DNA from: Intestinibacillus massiliensis | Lineage (GTDB): Bacteria > Bacillota > Clostridia > Oscillospirales > Butyricicoccaceae | Direction: 5' to 3' | NCBI GenBank assembly: GCA_029267335.1 | Contig: JAJUJC010000004.1 | Coordinates: 124,001-188,000 of the forward strand | Length of the DNA: 64,000 bases | Shown here: one piece after another, positions 23,366-31,108 of the stretch | Layout of the letters: the number at the start of each line of letters is the position of its first letter | Numbering within the stretch: position 1 is the stretch's first letter | The notes under the pieces: model-generated | What the model saw: the letters and a program-made list of their open reading frames with translations, nothing else | Databases searched by the model: none | Told to the model about the DNA's origin: nothing | Position numbers and translations under genes: made by a program

Positions 23366-25069
23366 TTACTTGATTTTGTCATAGGCGTTGACCATCGTGA
23401 TATACGCCTGCTCCCGCGTGAAGGTCTGCGCAGGTTGGAACGCCGCGCCATCGCCGTTCATGATGCCGACCGCCGTGACATAGTCGACCGCACCCTTCGC
23501 CCAGTCGCTGATGCTTGCAGCATCGGTAAAGGTCTTGCCCGCGCCGTTTGCCGACGCGCCGAGTGCGACCGCCGTGCGCTGCAAAATCGTCGCCGCCTGC
23601 TCGCGCGTGAGCACCGCACGCGGCTCAAAGCGTCCGTCGCCGCCGCCCGTCACGATGCCGAGGGACGCGCATTCGCGCACATACCAGTCCGCGCTGTCCG
23701 TGAACGCACCCGCATATGCCTTGCCCTTGGCATTCCGGAACGCGTCGATCGACTGTCCGGTCTTTTTCTCGATAAGCGTGACGATGAGCACGCAGAACTC
23801 CTGCCGCGTCAGATTGCTTTGGTATTGGTATTGCAGCCAGTCGGGGATGAGCCCGAGCGTTTTGCCGCGTGCCACCGTACCGACCGCCCAGTCGGACGGT
23901 TCGTTCGCGTCGGCGAGCGGTCCGGTGCCGCCGCTCCACGCGGGATTCAGCCCTGCGGGTTTCACATCCGCCGTGCCCTGATCGACGAGTACGATCGCGC
24001 ACGAGATCTGCCGCCCGGGTGACACGAGGTAGCCTGTCTGTGGGGTATACAGCGCGGTGGATGCGCCGCCGTCGAGTCCCATCGCGTTGACCGCACCCGC
24101 GCCGCGCAGGTATTCCGCAATCTGATACATAGACGCGGTCGCGGTGCCGAGCACCAGTCTGCCATCCTTCATTGTTGCCACAAAGGCGCGCGAGGACACA
24201 TAGTCCGGCGTCTGCTTTGCCTCGGTGATCGTGCTGTTATAGCTTGCGTCCCGCGCGACGTTATAGCCGTTTTGTAGCAGCATACGGCCGCCGCTCATCA
24301 CGTTCTTCATATTGTTCCATGCGGCGAGATCTGCGCTGCGCTTGCATGCAGTTGCGTGCGTGGACACGACCGCGCTCGTGCCGACCGCCGGATAGCTGCT
24401 ATACTTCTTCGCCTCAGCGACTGCGCCTGCGTTATAGACGAGCAGATTGGCGCCCACAGGCACGTTATAGCTGCCCGCACCCGATACCGCCGCGATCGCG
24501 CCGTTTTTGAGCGTGAACACACTGCCGCCTGCGGGCACGGTGACCGCCTTCGTATACTGCGGTGTAAGCAGTACGATGGACTTCGCATCATTATAATAAG
24601 CGTTCACGCCCCACAGACCAAGCTCGTATTCGCCGTTCAGAATAACCTTTGTGCCGTATGTCACGCGGTCGATATAGGGTTTGCCGTCCCATGTCACGCC
24701 GAGCATATTGCCTTCTCCGATGCCGTTTTGCAGCACGCCGTCGTGCAGGATCGTCGCATACAGGCGCGCGTTCCCGTTGCCGTATTCCGTAAAATAAGTA
24801 CCGTTGAGCGCAGCAAGCACCGTGCCCTGCGTTTTCGCGCGCGCCATCAGTGCATCCACCCCTGCGGCACGGAACACGCTGCCCTCCGCGAGCGGGATCT
24901 CCACCGAGCGGCTGCCGCCCATCTGCGCGTAGACCAGATGCGCGCGATTGCCGCCGATCGACGGGCTGTCCGTAATAACGCCGCTTGCAGCCCAAGCACT
25001 CGTCATGAGCGCAGCGCACAAGGCCCCCGCCGCCACCGCGCATCTGACCCAGAGTCTCTTTTGTTTCAT
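23366..25069 (-). CDS. Secreted phosphodiester glycosidase with SLH repeats
   Basis: 567 residues. A signal peptide (hydrophobic 10-27, cut near AWA) is followed by a phosphodiester glycosidase (NAGPA/DUF2233) domain to about residue 365, with ALNGTYF, SGGRMLLQNG and the MGLDGGASTALY active-site motif. The C-terminal 190 residues hold SLH-type repeats (FTDSADWYVRECASLGIVTGGGDGRF; FTDAASISDWAKGAVDY; INMGDG-like), which hold proteins to the cell wall. It likely removes sugar phosphodiesters, for instance from wall polymers or host glycans; the substrate is unknown. Confidence 0.9.
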   Translation of the reverse strand: MKQKRLWVRCAVAAGALCAALMTSAWAASGVITDSPSIGGNRAHLVYAQMGGSRSVEIPLAEGSVFRAAGVDALMARAKTQGTVLAALNGTYFTEYGNGNARLYATILHDGVLQNGIGEGNMLGVTWDGKPYIDRVTYGTKVILNGEYELGLWGVNAYYNDAKSIVLLTPQYTKAVTVPAGGSVFTLKNGAIAAVSGAGSYNVPVGANLLVYNAGAVAEAKKYSSYPAVGTSAVVSTHATACKRSADLAAWNNMKNVMSGGRMLLQNGYNVARDASYNSTITEAKQTPDYVSSRAFVATMKDGRLVLGTATASMYQIAEYLRGAGAVNAMGLDGGASTALYTPQTGYLVSPGRQISCAIVLVDQGTADVKPAGLNPAWSGGTGPLADANEPSDWAVGTVARGKTLGLIPDWLQYQYQSNLTRQEFCVLIVTLIEKKTGQSIDAFRNAKGKAYAGAFTDSADWYVRECASLGIVTGGGDGRFEPRAVLTREQAATILQRTAVALGASANGAGKTFTDAASISDWAKGAVDYVTAVGIMNGDGAAFQPAQTFTREQAYITMVNAYDKIK

Positions 25070-25104
25070 TCTGTTTTCCCCCGTTCTGTCATAGGTCCTC
25101 TTTG

Positions 25105-25133
25105 ATTATAGCGGATTTTACCGCGATATGCCA
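25105..25133 (-). promoter_or_regulatory. Promoter of the phosphodiester glycosidase gene
   Basis: On the minus strand TATAAT (25105-25110) is preceded by a 17-bp spacer and a weak -35 (TGGCAT, 25128-25133), 36 bp ahead of the start codon. Confidence 0.5.
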
Positions 25134-25278
25134 CGCCGCGCCGCCGCTTGCCTGACGGAAACTGTACACCGTTTCTGTGCATTTTAACAAAACGCTCTAG
25201 AATGCCCAGCATTTTACACAAAAGCAAAACGCCGCTTTTTTTCATTTCTCCAAACTTCAAAAAACTCTTGTGTTTTGC

Positions 25279-25307
25279 TTGCTTCTTCCCTGAAAAAGGA
25301 TTATGAT
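25279..25307 (+). promoter_or_regulatory. Sigma-A promoter of the oligosaccharide ABC operon
   Basis: TTGCTT (25279-25284), a 17-bp spacer and TATGAT (25302-25307), placed 83 bp before the binding-protein start and just ahead of a LacI-type operator. Confidence 0.6.
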
Positions 25308-25323
25308 GAATGCACAGAAGAGT

Positions 25324-25349
25324 TGGAAACGTTCCCAGTAACGTTTCCA
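25324..25349 (+). promoter_or_regulatory. LacI-type operator of the oligosaccharide operon
   Basis: Outer arms TGGAAAC (25324-25330) and GTTTCCA (25343-25349) form an inverted repeat. Internally TGGAAACGTTCCCA is itself a near-palindrome centred on CG, the hallmark of LacI-family sites. It lies about +10 to +36 of the predicted transcript, fitting repression by the LacI protein encoded at 28563-29591. Confidence 0.7.
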
Positions 25350-25389
25350 GACGGGGAAGCTTTTTTTAGCAACTGTAGGAGGAATTGAA

Positions 25390-26739
25390 ATGAAGAAACA
25401 GCTTTTGGCACTCACGCTGACAGGCGCACTCTCTCTTTCCATGCTCGCAGGCTGCGGCGGCGCGGACGCGACCAAGCCCGCTGCGGACGGCGGCGACAAG
25501 ACCGCGGCGGCTTCCGGCGGTTCGGTCTACTATCTGAACTTTAAGCCCGAGCAGGATGCACAGTGGAAGGAACTTGCAGAGCTTTACACCAAGGAGACCG
25601 GCGTACCGGTCACGATCCTCACCGCAGCTTCCGGTCAGTATGAGACCACGCTCAAATCCGAAATGGCAAAGACCAAGGCGCCGACCCTGTTTCAGGTCAA
25701 CGGTCCGGTCGGTCTGTCCGCGTGGAAGGATTACTGCTACGATCTGTCCAAAACCCCGATCGCAAGCGAACTGACCTCCAAGGATTTCGCACTGATGGAC
25801 GGCGATAAGATGGCGGGCATCGGCTACGTCATCGAGACCTACGGCCTCATCTACAACAAGGGTCTGCTCGAGAAGGCAGGCTACAAGCAGGAGGATATCA
25901 AGGGCTTCGACGATCTGAAGAAGGTCGCGGAGGACATCACCAAGCGCAAGAGCGAACTCGGTTTCTCCGCATTCACCTCGGCGGGCATGGACGGCTCCTC
26001 TGACTGGCGCTTCAAGACCCACCTTGCAAACCTGCCCATCTACTATGAATACAAGAAGGACGGCATCGACAACACCGACGCCATCAAGGGCACTTACCTC
26101 GACAACTACCGCAAGATCTGGGATCTGTACATCAACAACTCCACGACCGAGCCTTCCCTTCTGTCCACCAAGACCGGTGACGACGCGGTTGCAGAGTTCG
26201 TAACCGAGCAGGCGGTCTTCTATCAGAACGGCACTTGGGCGTACAACGACATCGCGGAGCTGGGCAACGACAACCTCGGCATGCTGCCGATCTACATCGG
26301 TGCAGAGGGCGAAGATCAGCAGGGTCTGTGCACCGGCACCGAGAACTACTGGTGCGTCAACAGCAAGGCTTCCGAAGCAGACATTCAGGCAACCCTCGAC
26401 TTTATGAACTGGTGCGTCACTTCCGAAACCGGCACCAAGGCGATGTGCGGCGGCGAGGGCGCAATGCCTTCCGGTCAGGCGGGCATGGGCTTCGTCATCC
26501 CGTTCAAAGGCAACCTCGAGTCCGAGAATCCGCTCGTCAACATTGCAAACCAGTATGTGAAGGACGGCTATCAGCCGGTCGCGTGGAACTTCTCCACAAT
26601 GCCCTCTGAGGAGTGGAAGAATGGCGTAGGCTCTGCCCTGACCACATATGCCGCAAACCAGTCCGACGACACCTGGAAGGGCGTTGTCACCGCATTCGTC
26701 GACGGTTGGAAGACCGAAGCGGCGGCTGCAAAGGCATAA
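25390..26739 (+). CDS. ABC sugar-binding lipoprotein (CUT1 type)
   Basis: 449 residues. The lipoprotein signal ends at LSMLAGC (Cys22). A Gly/Asp-rich linker leads to a family 1 solute-binding fold with YYLNFKPEQDAQWKELAE, GLIYNKGLLEKAGY and the GEGAMPSG region typical of oligosaccharide-binding proteins. It captures a sugar outside the membrane for the two permeases encoded downstream. No ATPase is encoded in this operon, so a shared MsmK/MalK-type ATPase elsewhere is expected. Neighbouring malQ and glgP point to a maltodextrin or alpha-glucoside ligand. Confidence 0.95.
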   Translation: MKKQLLALTLTGALSLSMLAGCGGADATKPAADGGDKTAAASGGSVYYLNFKPEQDAQWKELAELYTKETGVPVTILTAASGQYETTLKSEMAKTKAPTLFQVNGPVGLSAWKDYCYDLSKTPIASELTSKDFALMDGDKMAGIGYVIETYGLIYNKGLLEKAGYKQEDIKGFDDLKKVAEDITKRKSELGFSAFTSAGMDGSSDWRFKTHLANLPIYYEYKKDGIDNTDAIKGTYLDNYRKIWDLYINNSTTEPSLLSTKTGDDAVAEFVTEQAVFYQNGTWAYNDIAELGNDNLGMLPIYIGAEGEDQQGLCTGTENYWCVNSKASEADIQATLDFMNWCVTSETGTKAMCGGEGAMPSGQAGMGFVIPFKGNLESENPLVNIANQYVKDGYQPVAWNFSTMPSEEWKNGVGSALTTYAANQSDDTWKGVVTAFVDGWKTEAAAAKA

Positions 26740-26761
26740 CCCCCAAATCTTGCTCCTGCCG

Positions 26762-26799
26762 GAAACGGCGGACGGCTCTGTCCGCCCGCCGTTTCTTTT
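26762..26799 (+). terminator. Intercistronic hairpin between binding protein and permease genes
   Basis: Arms GAAACGGCGG and CCGCCGTTTC (26762-26771, 26786-26795) with a further GAC/GTC pairing inside, followed by only a short TTTT. It probably stabilises the binding-protein mRNA or partly terminates, giving more binding protein than permease, as in many ABC operons. Confidence 0.65.
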
Positions 26800-26849
26800 C
26801 CCCGCAAATTATTTTTTATGAAAAAAGAGAGAGAAGGAGGCTGGTTCTT

Positions 26850-27692
26850 GTGGAGAAAGCGATCAAACGATATTTCCCTATTTTCGTTCTGCCGACACTC
26901 GCGGCGTTCACCATCGGCTTTATCGTCCCCTTTATCATGGGATTGTGGCTGTCTTTTTGTAAATTTACCACGGTTTCCGATGCGCGGTTCATTGGCTTCG
27001 GCAACTATGTCAAAGCGTTTCAGGACACGATTTTTTTGCATTCCTTTTGGTATACTGCGCTGTTTGCTGTGATCTCACTCGTCGTGATCAACGGCGTCGC
27101 TTTCGCCATCGCGCTCGCGCTGACGCAGAAGCTGCGCGGCACCAATATCTTCCGCACCGTATTCTTCATGCCGAACCTCATCGGCGGCATCGTTCTGGGC
27201 TACATCTGGCAGCTCATCTTTAACGGCATTCTCGCAAAATACGGCACCGCGCTCGCACTCAACGAGTGGTGGGGCTTCGCGGGTCTGGTCATTCTGGTCA
27301 GCTGGCAGCAGATCGGCTACATGATGATCATTTACATCGCAGGCTTGCAGTCCATCCCGGGCGACGTGATGGAGGCTGCGGCGATCGACGGCGCGACCAG
27401 TTGGCAGCGTCTGTGGAAGGTCACGATCCCGATGATGATGCCGTCCATCACGATCTGCTCGTTCCTTTCGATCACAAACGGTTTCAAGCTGTTCGATCAG
27501 AACCTGTCCCTGACCGCCGGCGAACCGTCTAAGCTGTCTGAAATGATGGCGCTCAATATCTTCAACACCTTCTACGGCCGCACCGGTTGGGAAGGCGTCG
27601 GCCAGGCAAAGGCCGTCATCTTCTTCCTCATCGTCGTCGGTATCGGCTTTATCCAGCTTCGCATCACACGCTCGAAGGAGGTTCAGCAGTAA
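26850..27692 (+). CDS. ABC sugar permease 1 (MsmF/MalF type)
   Basis: 280 residues with six membrane segments. The EAA loop is EAAAIDGATSWQRLWKVTIP, the contact for the ATPase. The start GTG 26850 is chosen because AAGGAGG lies 9 nt upstream; the open frame extends 79 codons further back through the intercistronic hairpin and the end of the previous gene, which is not credible. The stop and the next start share TAATG. Confidence 0.93.
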   Translation: MEKAIKRYFPIFVLPTLAAFTIGFIVPFIMGLWLSFCKFTTVSDARFIGFGNYVKAFQDTIFLHSFWYTALFAVISLVVINGVAFAIALALTQKLRGTNIFRTVFFMPNLIGGIVLGYIWQLIFNGILAKYGTALALNEWWGFAGLVILVSWQQIGYMMIIYIAGLQSIPGDVMEAAAIDGATSWQRLWKVTIPMMMPSITICSFLSITNGFKLFDQNLSLTAGEPSKLSEMMALNIFNTFYGRTGWEGVGQAKAVIFFLIVVGIGFIQLRITRSKEVQQ

Positions 27693-28528
27693 TGAAAGAA
27701 AACAAGAAGCTAGACCGTTTCGGCACGCTGTTCTTCTCCATCGTCAGCTTATTTTATATCGCACCGATCATCGTCGTGCTCTTCAACTCCTTTAAAAAGA
27801 AGTCTTACATCAACCTCAAGCCTTTCGAACTGCCCGCGGGCAAGACCTTTGCGGGTCTGAAGAACTACTCCGCCGCGATCGACCAGTACGGTTTCCTCAA
27901 GGCAGTCGGCTGGACGGTGCTCATCACGATTGGCTCGGTCGCCGTCATCCTCGTGTGCACCTCGATGTGCGCATGGTTCATCACCCGCGTCAAGACCCGC
28001 GTGACGCAGGGCATCTACATGCTGTGCGTGTTCTCGATGGTCGTGCCGTTCCAGATGGTCATGTTCACCCTCGCGCTCATCTCCGACCGCATGCACCTCA
28101 ACACCCCGTGGGGCATCATCATCATCTATCTGGGCTTCGGCGCAGGTCTGGCGGTGTTTATGTTCTGCGGCTTCGTCAAGGCGATCCCGGTCGAGATCGA
28201 AGAAGCGGCGCTGATCGACGGCTGCGGCCCGCTGCGCACCTTCTTCTCCGTCGTACTGCCGATCATGAAGCCGACCTACATCTCGGTCGGCATCCTCGAG
28301 ACCATGTGGATCTGGAACGACTTCCTGCTCCCCTATCTTGTGCTCGATCTCAACAAGTATAAGACGATCTCCATCGTCATCCAGTACATGAAGGGCAGCT
28401 ACGGCCGCGTCGATATGGGCGCGATCATGGCGGCGCTCATCATGGCGATCATCCCGATCATCATTTTCTACCTGTCCTGCCAGAAGCATATCATCAAGGG
28501 CGTTGCAGCGGGCGCGGTCAAGGGCTGA
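27692..28528 (+). CDS. ABC sugar permease 2 (MsmG/MalG type)
   Basis: 278 residues, six membrane helices, with the EAA loop EIEEAALIDGCGPLRTFFSV. Partner of permease 1, forming the membrane channel of a CUT1 importer. Its ATG overlaps the preceding stop (TAATG), indicating translational coupling and equal production of the two subunits. Confidence 0.94.
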   Translation: MKENKKLDRFGTLFFSIVSLFYIAPIIVVLFNSFKKKSYINLKPFELPAGKTFAGLKNYSAAIDQYGFLKAVGWTVLITIGSVAVILVCTSMCAWFITRVKTRVTQGIYMLCVFSMVVPFQMVMFTLALISDRMHLNTPWGIIIIYLGFGAGLAVFMFCGFVKAIPVEIEEAALIDGCGPLRTFFSVVLPIMKPTYISVGILETMWIWNDFLLPYLVLDLNKYKTISIVIQYMKGSYGRVDMGAIMAALIMAIIPIIIFYLSCQKHIIKGVAAGAVKG

Positions 28529-28562
28529 CCACACACATAAACACAGAGGAGGCGGAAATCCT

Positions 28563-29591
28563 ATGACCATCAAGGACATTGCAAGGGAATCCGGCTATGC
28601 GGTCGGCACCGTTTCCCGTGTACTCAATCATCATCCCGATGTTTCCGACGCGGCGCGCGCCAAGATCATGGCGGTCGTCAAGAAGCATCACTTCACACTC
28701 AACAACAACGCCAAGCACCTCAAGCAGCAGGCGAACACCGGCATCGCAGTCATCGTCAAGGGCACGAAAAACATGCTCTTCGGCACGATTCTGGAAAATT
28801 TGCAGGGACTCATCAAGCGCAAGGGCTACGCCTGCCTCATCTACTACATCGACGAGGACGACAACGAGGTCGAGCAGGCGCTGCAGGTATCCCGCGAGCG
28901 GCGGCCGATGGGCATTTTGTTCCTCGGCAGCAGCCTGCGCTACTTCCGCGAACGCTTTGACGAGCTTGGCGTGCCCTGCGTACTTGTGACGAACTCCGCC
29001 GCCCCCCTCGGCTTCGACAATCTGTCGAGTGTGAGCACGGACGACGAAGCCGCGGCACAGGCGGCAGTCGAGCACCTGCTCTCCCTGGGGCATCGCCGCA
29101 TCGGCGTGCTCGGCGGCAAGACCGAGCTGTCCCATGCCGCAGCCGCGCGTTTCGTCGGCTGTCAGCGCGCCTTTGCATCGCACGGACTGCCGTTCGATGC
29201 GGAGACCCAGTACCAAGCGGCGCGTTTCGCCATGCCGAGCGGCTACACCGCGATGGAGCGGCTGCTCGACCGCATGCCCGACCTGACCGCCGTCTTTGCG
29301 ATGTCGGACGTCATGGCGGTCGGCGCGATCCGTGCGCTGCACGACCGTGGTCTGCGCGTACCCGAGGATGTTTCGGTCATGGGCTTCGACGGCATCGAGC
29401 TGGGCCGCTATCTCACGCCGCAGCTCGCCACCGTGCGGCAGGACGGCGACACGCTCGCGCGCCGCTCGATGGAGCTGCTGCTGCGCTCGATCGGCGGCGA
29501 ACCCGCCGTGCATGAGCAGACCCCCTTCCTGCTCATTCCGGGCGAAAGCGTGCGCGCGCTGCCTGCAAACCACCCACAGAACAACGAATAA
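28563..29591 (+). CDS. LacI family regulator of the oligosaccharide operon
   Basis: 342 residues. The N-terminal helix-turn-helix reads MTIKDIARESGYAVGTVSRV, with the LacI hinge helix AKHLKQQANTGI. The periplasmic-binding-protein-like effector domain includes GHRRIGVLGG and PEDVSVMGFDGIELG. It starts at ATG 28563 behind GAGGAGG. Position inside the ABC/malQ/glgP operon and the operator at 25324-25349 suggest an autoregulated sugar-responsive repressor; the inducer is probably an alpha-glucoside. Confidence 0.94.
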   Translation: MTIKDIARESGYAVGTVSRVLNHHPDVSDAARAKIMAVVKKHHFTLNNNAKHLKQQANTGIAVIVKGTKNMLFGTILENLQGLIKRKGYACLIYYIDEDDNEVEQALQVSRERRPMGILFLGSSLRYFRERFDELGVPCVLVTNSAAPLGFDNLSSVSTDDEAAAQAAVEHLLSLGHRRIGVLGGKTELSHAAAARFVGCQRAFASHGLPFDAETQYQAARFAMPSGYTAMERLLDRMPDLTAVFAMSDVMAVGAIRALHDRGLRVPEDVSVMGFDGIELGRYLTPQLATVRQDGDTLARRSMELLLRSIGGEPAVHEQTPFLLIPGESVRALPANHPQNNE

Positions 29592-29605
29592 AGGTGTGAC
29601 ACACT

Positions 29606-31099
29606 TTGAGAAAAAGCGGTATCCTGATGCACCTGTCCTCCCTGCCCTCTCCCTACGGGATCGGGACAATGGGACAGTCTGCCCGTGATTTTATTGATTT
29701 CCTGCGCGAAGCCGGCCAGTCCTACTGGCAGCTTCTGCCCATCTGCCCGACAAGCTACGGCGACTCCCCCTATCAGTCGTTTTCCACCTTTGCGGGCAAC
29801 CCGTACTTTATTGATTTGGACGCGCTCGCGGCGGACGGTCTGCTGACCCGCGACGAGTTCTGCTCCATCGACTGGGAGAGCGCGCCCGACGACATCAATT
29901 TCGGTGCGCTCTACGAAAAACGCTACCCCGTGCTGCGACGTGCCGCGTCGCGGTTTTTACAGCAGCCGCGTGCGGATTTTGACGAGTTTCGCCGTAAAAA
30001 CGCGGCGTGGCTGCCCGATTATGCGCTGTTTATGGCGCTCAAGGACGCCCACGGCGGCGCACCGTGGTGGGAGTGGGACGAGCCGCTGCGTGTGTGCGAC
30101 CCCGATGCCATCGCGCACGCACGCACGCGCTATGCCGATGAGCTTGCATTCTGGGAGGCGGTACAGTATCTGTTCTTCGCCCAGTGGGATGCGCTCAAGA
30201 CCTATGCCCACGACAACGACATTTCCATCATCGGCGATCTGCCCATCTACGTTTCACTCGACAGCGTGGATGTGTGGGCGCAGCCCGCGCTCTTCCAGCT
30301 CGACGAAAACAAGCGGCCGCGTGAGGTCGCGGGCTGCCCGCCGGACGGTTTCTCCGCCGACGGTCAGCTCTGGGGCAACCCGCTGTTCGACTGGGATTCC
30401 ATGGCGCACGACGGCTACGCGTGGTGGGTCGACCGCATCGGTCACCTATGCGCGATCTATGACATTCTGCGCATCGACCACTTCCGCGGGTTTGATTCCT
30501 ACTACGCCATCCCCTACGGCGCAATGACCGCCAAGGTCGGTCATTGGTGCAAGGGGCCGGGCATGGAGCTGTTCCGCGCGGTTGAACGCGCCATCGGCAA
30601 GCAGCCCATCATCGCGGAGGATCTCGGTTTCCTGACCGATTCCGTGCGCGAGCTGCTGCACGAGAGCGGCTTCCCCGGCATGCGCGTGCTCGAATTTGCC
30701 TTCGACAGCCGCGACTCCGCAGGCAGCGAATACCTGCCGCACAACTATGTGCCTCACTGTGTCGCCTATACCGGCACGCATGATAACGATACCATCCTCG
30801 GCTGGTTCGACTCCGCCGATCCCGTAGACGCCGCATACGCGGTCGAGTATTTGCGGCTGACCGAGCAGGAGGGCTACCACTGGGGCATGATGCGCGCGCT
30901 GTGGGGCAGCGTCGCGTCCCTCACCGTCGCGCAGGCACAGGATGTGCTAGGACTCGGGGGCGAAGCGCGCATGAACACACCGTCCACCGTCGGCGCCAAC
31001 TGGCGTTGGCGGGCGCTCCCGGGCTGCTTCACCCCGGCTCTGGCGCGCAAACTCAGGCATATGACGAGACTGTACGGTCGTCTCGCCCAGAAAGGATGA
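29606..31099 (+). CDS. malQ: 4-alpha-glucanotransferase (amylomaltase, GH77)
   Basis: 497 residues. It disproportionates maltodextrins, moving alpha-1,4-glucan segments and releasing glucose. GH77 motifs are present: LLPICPTSYGDSPYQSFS for substrate binding, the nucleophile in ILRIDHFRGF, the acid/base region IIAEDLGFLT and the late GTHDNDTILGW. TTG 29606 is taken as the start with AAAGG upstream. It is followed by glgP with 9 bp between them, together forming the cytosolic maltodextrin pathway. Confidence 0.96.
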   Translation: MRKSGILMHLSSLPSPYGIGTMGQSARDFIDFLREAGQSYWQLLPICPTSYGDSPYQSFSTFAGNPYFIDLDALAADGLLTRDEFCSIDWESAPDDINFGALYEKRYPVLRRAASRFLQQPRADFDEFRRKNAAWLPDYALFMALKDAHGGAPWWEWDEPLRVCDPDAIAHARTRYADELAFWEAVQYLFFAQWDALKTYAHDNDISIIGDLPIYVSLDSVDVWAQPALFQLDENKRPREVAGCPPDGFSADGQLWGNPLFDWDSMAHDGYAWWVDRIGHLCAIYDILRIDHFRGFDSYYAIPYGAMTAKVGHWCKGPGMELFRAVERAIGKQPIIAEDLGFLTDSVRELLHESGFPGMRVLEFAFDSRDSAGSEYLPHNYVPHCVAYTGTHDNDTILGWFDSADPVDAAYAVEYLRLTEQEGYHWGMMRALWGSVASLTVAQAQDVLGLGGEARMNTPSTVGANWRWRALPGCFTPALARKLRHMTRLYGRLAQKG

Positions 31100-31108
31100 C
31101 ACACTTTG

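Noticed and set aside
25066-25260. 64-codon minus-strand ORF upstream of the glycosidase gene
   Set aside because: The Shine-Dalgarno-like GGAG is only 2 nt from its ATG, it contains the glycosidase promoter, and the translation is low-complexity basic.
26613-26849. Long N-terminal extension of ABC permease 1
   Set aside because: It would run through the end of the binding-protein gene and the intercistronic hairpin; GTG 26850 with AAGGAGG is the natural start.
28518-29669. 383-codon minus-strand frame opposite the LacI gene
   Set aside because: Antisense shadow; the LacI protein on the plus strand has intact helix-turn-helix and effector domains.
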